A model generated the notes under the pieces. That model was not told where the DNA came from. It made no database searches and saw nothing but the letters and a program-made list of their open reading frames with translations. Positions 6,775 to 10,457 of a stretch of 10,457 nucleotides of DNA are shown here, piece after piece. How positions within the stretch are numbered: position 1 is the stretch's first letter; each line of letters opens with the position of its first letter. Made by a program: the position numbers and the translations under genes. The stretch is from Bacteroidales bacterium UBA1745 (GTDB taxonomy: Bacteria > Bacteroidota > Bacteroidia > Bacteroidales > UBA932), in assembly GCA_002314885.1 (NCBI GenBank), contig DCHT01000012.1, positions 1 through 10,457 of the forward strand, read 5' to 3'.

Positions 6775-8229
6775 TCACTCTCGGTGCCCTCCGACCTGAG
6801 CGTTGCGCTCTATCTGTGTGGCGCCCTCCTCGAAGTTCACGCCCTTGAGGATGGCGTTCTTGCCAAACTTCTTCTTGATCGCCAGAATGGCCTCCTGGCG
6901 TCTTCTTTCGCGTCCGTCGTCCTCCTTCGTCTCCTCGAAAAGACTCAACTGGGTGCCGGTGATCATCTCCTCCGGAATGGTATGGTTCGCGACCACATAC
7001 ATCCTGCGGACCTTCAGTTTCGGGTCCACGATGCGGTCGAAAAGCGTGGTCGCCGCCTCGATCAGATCTGCCGTCGAAGAGGTCTGGGAGCGCAGGTTGA
7101 TGGAGCCGTGGGCCGGTTTTGGCACCGGACGGCCATACCAATCGTTGACCACTGCCCCATCGTAGGACTCGTCCTGATCGAGACACGAAACGTCGTAGCC
7201 CACGCTCAGCACAACCTGGTCGCAGACCAAACATTTGTCCACCAGGTCCAGCGACAGACCGTCGGTCATCTCCGTCAGCACCACGCGCGCCTTGGCGAAG
7301 TCGTATGCCACGGACAGAACCTGCCCCACACTCACGCTGCGGCTGGTCGGACGGTAGGATTTGATCTGCTCGATGGTGCAGGGTTCCCAGCCCCAGGCGT
7401 GGTCGATCAGCAGCTCGGCATTCACCCCGAAAAGTTTGTAGAGCACTTCCTCGTTGCGCACCGACATCAGCGCCACATCGCCCATAGTGTACATTCCATA
7501 CGTAGCCAGACGATTAGCCACGCCGTGTCCCACGCGCCAGAAATCGGTCAGCGGCGTGTGATTCCAGTACTTCTCGCGATAGCTCATCTCATCCAGTTCG
7601 GCGATCCTGACCCCGTCCGCGTCGGCCGGCGAATGCTTCGCCTCGATGTCCATCGCAATCTTCGCCAAGTACATATTCGTGCCTATGCCCGCCGTCGCCG
7701 TAATGCCCGTATTCCGCAGCACCTGACGTATCATTCGCATCGCGAGTTCGTGGGCCGTGCACTTGTAGCTGCCCAGATAGGCGGTCACGTCCATAAAGAC
7801 CTCGTCGACCGAATAGACGTGGATATCCTCGGGCGCGACAAACTGCAGGTAGGTCTCATAGACCTTTGAACTCACCTCCATATATGCCCTCATACGCGGC
7901 TGGGCGACGATATAGTCCAGAGCCAGCGACGGGTCCGACTGAATCCGAGGATTGTCGTACACGCCCTTCTTCAGCGTCTGATAGTGGGCCATACGCCTCT
8001 GAGCATTGATTTCGCGCACCTTCTGGACCACCTCAAAGAGGCGCGCACGCCCCGAAATGCCATACGACTTCAGCGACGGCGACACCGCCAGGCAGATGGT
8101 CTTTTCGGTCCTGGACTCGTCCGCAACCACCAGATTCGTCGTCAGCGGGTCCAGCCCCCTGGCGACGCACTCGACCGACGCATAGAACGATTTCAGGTCG
8201 ATGGCAATGTATGTACGCGAATCAGTCAC
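6775..8229 (-). CDS. Y-family (DinB/UmuC, UvrX-type) translesion DNA polymerase
   Basis: A 484-residue error-prone polymerase that copies past DNA lesions. The first catalytic motif is AIDLKSFYASVE (metal ligand D11; Y16 sits at the steric-gate position, a Tyr as in UmuC). The second is YSVDEVFMD (139-147) with D142 and E143. GIGTNMYLAKIAMD (181-194) belongs to the palm, FWRVGHGVANRL (230-241) is the thumb helix-hairpin-helix, and the little-finger domain spans about 290-420. QLSLF (427-431) is a textbook beta-clamp binding peptide. The end, KKKFGKNAILKGVNFEEGAT through IERNAQVGGH, is typical of the UvrX subgroup and not of E. coli DinB. The start is GTG at 8229: an in-frame TAA lies seven codons upstream, and no ATG precedes the catalytic Asp. 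A -7 box lies at 8267-8260. YolD follows downstream. All catalytic residues are present, so it should be active. Confidence 0.93.
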   Translation of the reverse strand: MTDSRTYIAIDLKSFYASVECVARGLDPLTTNLVVADESRTEKTICLAVSPSLKSYGISGRARLFEVVQKVREINAQRRMAHYQTLKKGVYDNPRIQSDPSLALDYIVAQPRMRAYMEVSSKVYETYLQFVAPEDIHVYSVDEVFMDVTAYLGSYKCTAHELAMRMIRQVLRNTGITATAGIGTNMYLAKIAMDIEAKHSPADADGVRIAELDEMSYREKYWNHTPLTDFWRVGHGVANRLATYGMYTMGDVALMSVRNEEVLYKLFGVNAELLIDHAWGWEPCTIEQIKSYRPTSRSVSVGQVLSVAYDFAKARVVLTEMTDGLSLDLVDKCLVCDQVVLSVGYDVSCLDQDESYDGAVVNDWYGRPVPKPAHGSINLRSQTSSTADLIEAATTLFDRIVDPKLKVRRMYVVANHTIPEEMITGTQLSLFEETKEDDGRERRRQEAILAIKKKFGKNAILKGVNFEEGATQIERNAQVGGHRE

Positions 8230-8259
8230 GAAATCTGCAATTACTACTTAACTATATTA

Positions 8260-8267
8260 CAAAGTTA
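8260..8267 (-). promoter_or_regulatory. Promoter -7 element TAACTTTG for the polymerase operon
   Basis: On the minus strand TAACTTTG matches TAnnTTTG. The transcription start would be near 8253, giving a leader of about 24 bases before the GTG at 8229. The -33 region (about 8287-8291) has only a T-rich stretch. Within and around it lie TAACT (8249-8253) and AGTTA (8263-8267), an inverted repeat with a 9-base gap, and TTAC (8241-8244) / GTAA (8269-8272); these may form an operator for a damage-response repressor, but that is a guess. Confidence 0.55.
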
Positions 8268-8269
8268 TG

Positions 8270-8277
8270 TAAATTTG
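8270..8277 (+). promoter_or_regulatory. Promoter -7 element TAAATTTG for the phytase-like gene
   Basis: TAAATTTG matches the -7 consensus exactly. Transcription would begin near 8284 and leave a leader of about 12 bases before the ATG at 8296. No consensus -33 box is seen. It lies two bases from the oppositely directed -7 element of the polymerase gene, so the two promoters overlap back to back. Confidence 0.6.
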
Positions 8278-8295
8278 CGGTGAAAAAGTCAGAAT

Positions 8296-9396
8296 ATGAA
8301 GAGAACAATCATCGTAATTTCATCAATTTTATTTGCGATATCAGCGAACGCCCAGGGACTTGGCGACCTGCTCGGAGCAGTATTCGGAGCCGTCTCTGAA
8401 GGTGCAGTCGCAACATCGTCAGTCACCAACCAGCAGAACCTCGCGACCTGGGGCATCAGCCCAGCCAACTACAGCGGCATCACTCCCCTCGGAGACGGCC
8501 GTTACGCGGTTGTCAGCGACAAGGGCGCGGCTGACGGATTCTACATCTGGAAGATAGAACAGGACCCGGAAACCGGCCTCGTGACCAATGTCGAGAACGA
8601 AGGTTTCTTTGCAAATAAGGTCGACGCCCGCTCGGACAGGGACTGTGAGGGCATAGTATATGTGCCTAAAACCAATACGGTCTTCATCAGCGGCGAAGGC
8701 GACCAGAGGGTCATTGAATACGATATGGACGGCCAGAGGACGGGCAACGAGTTCGATATCCCGCAGCAGTTCAGCAAGACAGTCGGGAATCAGGGCCTCG
8801 AGGCCCTCGGATTCGGCGGCAAAGGCGGCAAGGCCCGCTTCTGGACCACCACCGAGACCAGCCTTCCGGCCGACGGAGTGGCCGCAGGTCCCAAGAACCC
8901 AGGCGCTGAGAACCTGCTCAGGATCCAGTCCTTCAAGACCAACCTCAGACCAGCTCAGCAGTTCGTCTACAAGATGGACGCCGGCCGCAGCAGCGACTTC
9001 GGCACCACCTACGTCTTCGGCGTACCGGAAGTCCTCGCACTGCCAAACGGCAGGATTCTCGTACTCGAGCGCGAGGCCAACATCCCTAAGATCTACATCG
9101 GCGCAGAAGTCATCTGCAAACTCTATTCAGTGAAGCCGAAACGCAACCAGAAGATCACGGAAGAAAGCGTCCTGAGCGACCTGGCCGAGAAGAAATACCT
9201 CTCCAAGCAGCTGGTAGACTCCTGGTCCACCCACCTCTCCTTGGGCAGCTTCGACTGGGCAAACTACGAGGGTATGTGCCTCGGCGCCAAACTCGCCAAC
9301 GGCCAGCAGACAGTCCTGCTCATCAGCGACTCCCAGGGCGGCTACGGCAAGGCCTCCTTCCGCCTCCAGGACTACATCAAAGTGGTGGTGCTGTAA
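8296..9396 (+). CDS. Exported phytase-like / esterase-like beta-propeller protein
   Basis: A 366-residue secreted protein of the phytase-like (esterase-like activity of phytase) family, a beta-propeller fold often assigned to phosphoester hydrolysis. The signal peptide is KRTIIVISSILFAI then SANA-Q, with cleavage after residue 19 and delivery to the periplasm or beyond. A Gly/Ala-rich stretch (20-45) follows. Family landmarks in order are YAVVSDKG (D75), DRDCEGIVYVP (D116, E118), FISGEGDQRVIEYDMDG (E134), NQGLEALGF (E169), TTTETSL (E187), PEVLALPNGRILVLERE (E258, E260), NYEGMCLGAKL (E325) and TVLLISDSQGGYG (D345). The repeated acidic residues suit a metal-dependent propeller. The substrate is not predictable. 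It starts from its own promoter, and a strong terminator-like hairpin lies 51 bases after the stop, inside the convergent neighbour, so it is probably monocistronic. Confidence 0.85.
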   Translation: MKRTIIVISSILFAISANAQGLGDLLGAVFGAVSEGAVATSSVTNQQNLATWGISPANYSGITPLGDGRYAVVSDKGAADGFYIWKIEQDPETGLVTNVENEGFFANKVDARSDRDCEGIVYVPKTNTVFISGEGDQRVIEYDMDGQRTGNEFDIPQQFSKTVGNQGLEALGFGGKGGKARFWTTTETSLPADGVAAGPKNPGAENLLRIQSFKTNLRPAQQFVYKMDAGRSSDFGTTYVFGVPEVLALPNGRILVLEREANIPKIYIGAEVICKLYSVKPKRNQKITEESVLSDLAEKKYLSKQLVDSWSTHLSLGSFDWANYEGMCLGAKLANGQQTVLLISDSQGGYGKASFRLQDYIKVVVL

Positions 9397-9417
9397 GCGC
9401 ACAGCCTTTGTGCTGCA

Positions 9418-9924
9418 CTACCGGCGACTTCTCAAACGAGTTAACTCCCGACAGAACTCCTCCTCCGTGAGCACAGTATCTGTCGGGTCTTTTTTACCCT
9501 TTGTGTGACGGATGACCTTGTGTCCAGTGGCCTTCAGAGCCTTGCGGAAGCCGGGATTTGCCTCATACATCGCATCATAAGCCGCAGACAGCAGCTCGTA
9601 GAAACGCTCGCTCTGCCGTCCAAGGGTATCCCCCTGCCAATAGAGCATCTGATCCGCCTTCCACTCGGATGTACTGCGATGCTTGGCATCGTGCCCGCCG
9701 AGAGCACATATCTCGACCTGAGTCTCCACCTGAGGCGACTTAAGCGCCTGAAGGAAGCCTTCAAAGCTGCCACACGGCACCCCCTGGAACTCAAACGGCC
9801 AATCGTAGAGATTCGACAATTCATTCGCCGGCCACGGATTGGTCGACCACACATCCACCTCTCCCCTGCCGCAGGAAATGCAGAGCAGGAGGGTAAGGGC
9901 AATAAGGATTCTTCGCATTGACAT
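9418..9924 (-). CDS. Predicted lipoprotein with a NADAR/YbiA-like domain
   Basis: A 168-residue protein with an export signal and a small domain resembling NADAR (YbiA/DUF1768), a family that acts on ADP-ribose-linked or riboflavin-pathway N-glycosides. The start MSMRRILIALTLLLCISCG is a lipoprotein-type signal; C18 would be lipidated, although the lipobox (C-I-S-C) is not ideal. From residue 24 the pattern follows E. coli YbiA: VDVWSTNPWPANELSNLYDWPFEFQG against its FYS, FSNF and WPIKVDG, then GSFEGFLQALK (E55) against TSEHYFQAQK. Later FRKALKATGHKVIRHT matches the ALLLATAPAKLVEHT region. The usual acidic-Trp-Gly motif after that is absent (KKDPTD instead), so substrate or activity may differ. 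It is convergent with the phytase-like gene and divergent from the MgtC-like gene. ATG at 9918 is an alternative start two codons in. The NADAR assignment is by eye from remembered family pattern. Confidence 0.72.
   Translation of the reverse strand: MSMRRILIALTLLLCISCGRGEVDVWSTNPWPANELSNLYDWPFEFQGVPCGSFEGFLQALKSPQVETQVEICALGGHDAKHRSTSEWKADQMLYWQGDTLGRQSERFYELLSAAYDAMYEANPGFRKALKATGHKVIRHTKGKKDPTDTVLTEEEFCRELTRLRSRR
9447..9495 (+). terminator. Intrinsic terminator of the phytase-like gene, inside the convergent coding region
   Basis: CCCGACAGA (9447-9455) and TCTGTCGGG (9479-9487) form a perfect 9-bp stem around a 23-base loop, which itself can fold a small GTG/CAC stem. TC and then six T (9490-9495) follow. 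On the plus strand this is a good Rho-independent terminator for the phytase-like transcript. It lies wholly within the last 26 codons of the minus-strand lipoprotein gene. A smaller hairpin, GCACA (9399-9403) / TGTGC (9409-9413), precedes it without a T run, and GAGTTAACTC (9438-9447) is a perfect palindrome adjoining it. Confidence 0.68.
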
Positions 9925-9928
9925 ATGA

Positions 9929-9936
9929 CAAATGTA
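9929..9936 (-). promoter_or_regulatory. Candidate -7 element TACATTTG for the NADAR-like lipoprotein gene
   Basis: On the minus strand TACATTTG matches TAnnTTTG. Only four bases separate it from the ATG at 9924 and ten from the in-frame ATG at 9918, so transcription would begin at or next to the start codon. No consensus -33 box is seen upstream. Confidence 0.45.
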
Positions 9937-9949
9937 CAGAGAAAATGCA

Positions 9950-9957
9950 TACCTTTG
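9950..9957 (+). promoter_or_regulatory. Promoter -7 element TACCTTTG for the MgtC-like gene
   Basis: TACCTTTG fits the -7 consensus exactly and is the same octamer as in the strong promoter at 6288-6281. A transcription start near 9964 would leave a leader of about 13 bases before the ATG at 9977. The -33 region has only TATGACA (9924-9930) and no clear TTTG. Confidence 0.6.
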
Positions 9958-9976
9958 CCATATAATCTACAAGACT

Positions 9977-10426
9977 ATGACAGAAATCGATATACTTATA
10001 AGGCTGGGCGTGGCACTGGCGTGCGGCGCGGCAATCGGACTGGAGAGGGAACTCTTCAAGCATCCGGCAGGACTGAGAACCTTTTCGCTGGTGTGTCTGG
10101 CATCAGCGCTGGCGATGGTACTCCAGCTGTATCTGAGCGAGAATCCGCTCAACTTCGACACCTTCAGGGCTGACACAGGTCGTATCCCGGGCCAGGTGCT
10201 CACGGGCATCGGCTTCATCGGCGCCGGCCTCATTATGAAGAATCACGACAACGTGCAGGGCCTCACCACCGCCGCCTGCATCTTCCTGACGGCCGTCATC
10301 GGCCTCGCCATCGGCGCGGGAATGCTGCTCGTCGGCGTGGTCACCACAGTGGTTTCCATCGTCCTGCTCACCTCCTCCCAACTCATCAGAATCGCCAAAA
10401 AGAGAGAGCAGAAGGGAAAGGAATAG
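9977..10426 (+). CDS. MgtC/SapB-family inner-membrane protein (short form)
   Basis: A 149-residue inner-membrane protein of the MgtC/SapB family. MgtC is linked to survival at low magnesium and to control of the F1Fo ATP synthase in Salmonella; the role of family members in gut Bacteroidota is unknown. The family signature is nearly complete: GLERELFKHPAGLRT (21-35) between the first two membrane segments, GRIPGQVLTGIGFIGAGLIM (68-87) and VQGLTTAACIFLTAVIGLAIGAG (93-115). Hydrophobic segments lie at about 5-22, 34-53, 74-87, 98-114 and 116-134, and the protein ends in a basic tail (AKKREQKGKE). The ACT-like cytosolic domain of full-length MgtC (about 230 residues) is absent, which is the common SapB-like short form and not a truncation. 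I chose the ATG at 9977: an in-frame ATG at 9932 would add 15 non-hydrophobic residues and lies before the predicted transcription start. Confidence 0.9.
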   Translation: MTEIDILIRLGVALACGAAIGLERELFKHPAGLRTFSLVCLASALAMVLQLYLSENPLNFDTFRADTGRIPGQVLTGIGFIGAGLIMKNHDNVQGLTTAACIFLTAVIGLAIGAGMLLVGVVTTVVSIVLLTSSQLIRIAKKREQKGKE

Positions 10427-10428
10427 CC

Positions 10429-10444
10429 TCTGTGCCGCCACAGA
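10429..10444 (+). terminator. Small hairpin after the MgtC-like gene
   Basis: TCTGTG (10429-10434) and CACAGA (10439-10444) form a 6-bp stem with loop CCGC, two bases after the stop codon. The sequence that follows is A-rich with no T run, so its role as terminator is doubtful; the window ends 13 bases later. Confidence 0.3.
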
Positions 10445-10457
10445 AACAATAGAATTG

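Noticed and set aside
6784..7869. 361-codon open frame antisense to the Y-family polymerase
   Set aside because: The opposite strand holds an intact polymerase with every catalytic motif. The antisense product is His/Arg/Val-rich with no domain.
8230..8295. A classical SOS (LexA) box before the polymerase gene
   Set aside because: Neither the E. coli CTG-N10-CAG nor the Bacillus GAAC-N4-GTTC type is present. Only short TAACT/AGTTA dyads are seen, which I list as uncertain.
1..10457. CRISPR array, tRNA or rRNA gene, insertion sequence, prophage or a complete anti-phage system
   Set aside because: No regularly spaced repeats, tRNA-like cloverleaf, transposase or integrase motifs were found. 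SbcCD and the Y-family polymerase are ordinary repair genes, and the NADAR-like gene lacks a toxin partner nearby.

Overview
The window looks like chromosomal DNA of a Bacteroidota bacterium, probably an intestinal or rumen member of the Bacteroidales. Three things support this. Several gene starts are preceded by TAnnTTTG, the -7 element read by the primary sigma factor of that phylum, in one case with a matching -33 TTTG 20 bases upstream. Start codons are preceded by A-rich sequence and not by Shine-Dalgarno sites. The exported proteins have the short lysine or arginine start and ASA/ANA-Q cleavage sites common in this phylum. The DNA is GC-rich (by eye a little over half) in genes and AT-rich between them. 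The genus cannot be fixed from the sequence.

Layout. Positions 45-854 (minus strand) encode a sigma-70-like protein with regions 2 and 4 and an unusual tail of about 90 residues. A 210-base AT-rich gap separates it from a plus-strand operon: sbcD (1065-2186), sbcC (2187-4955, starting on the base after the sbcD stop) and a small HD-domain hydrolase (5004-5669). A perfect 19-bp inverted repeat at 5711-5758 lies between this operon and the convergent minus-strand block. That block, read from its promoter end, is a Y-family translesion polymerase of the UvrX type (8229-6775), a YolD-like partner (6718-6314) and a small exported membrane protein (6256-5777) that has its own very clear promoter. 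Divergent from the polymerase is an exported phytase-like esterase-family protein (8296-9396). Convergent to that is a small predicted lipoprotein with a divergent NADAR/YbiA-like domain (9924-9418). Divergent from the latter, at the right end, is a short MgtC/SapB-family membrane protein (9977-10426).

Function. The central theme is DNA maintenance: SbcCD opens hairpin and blocked DNA ends, the polymerase copies past lesions, and YolD-like proteins usually accompany such polymerases. The HD hydrolase next to sbcDC recalls the yhaO-yhaN-yhaM arrangement of Bacillus. The flanking genes act at the cell envelope and have no evident link to repair. There are no rRNA or tRNA genes, CRISPR arrays, transposases or integrases that I can recognise. 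I found no complete novel system. The least ordinary points are the exported NADAR-like protein, the sigma-like protein with its tail, and several well-formed inverted repeats.
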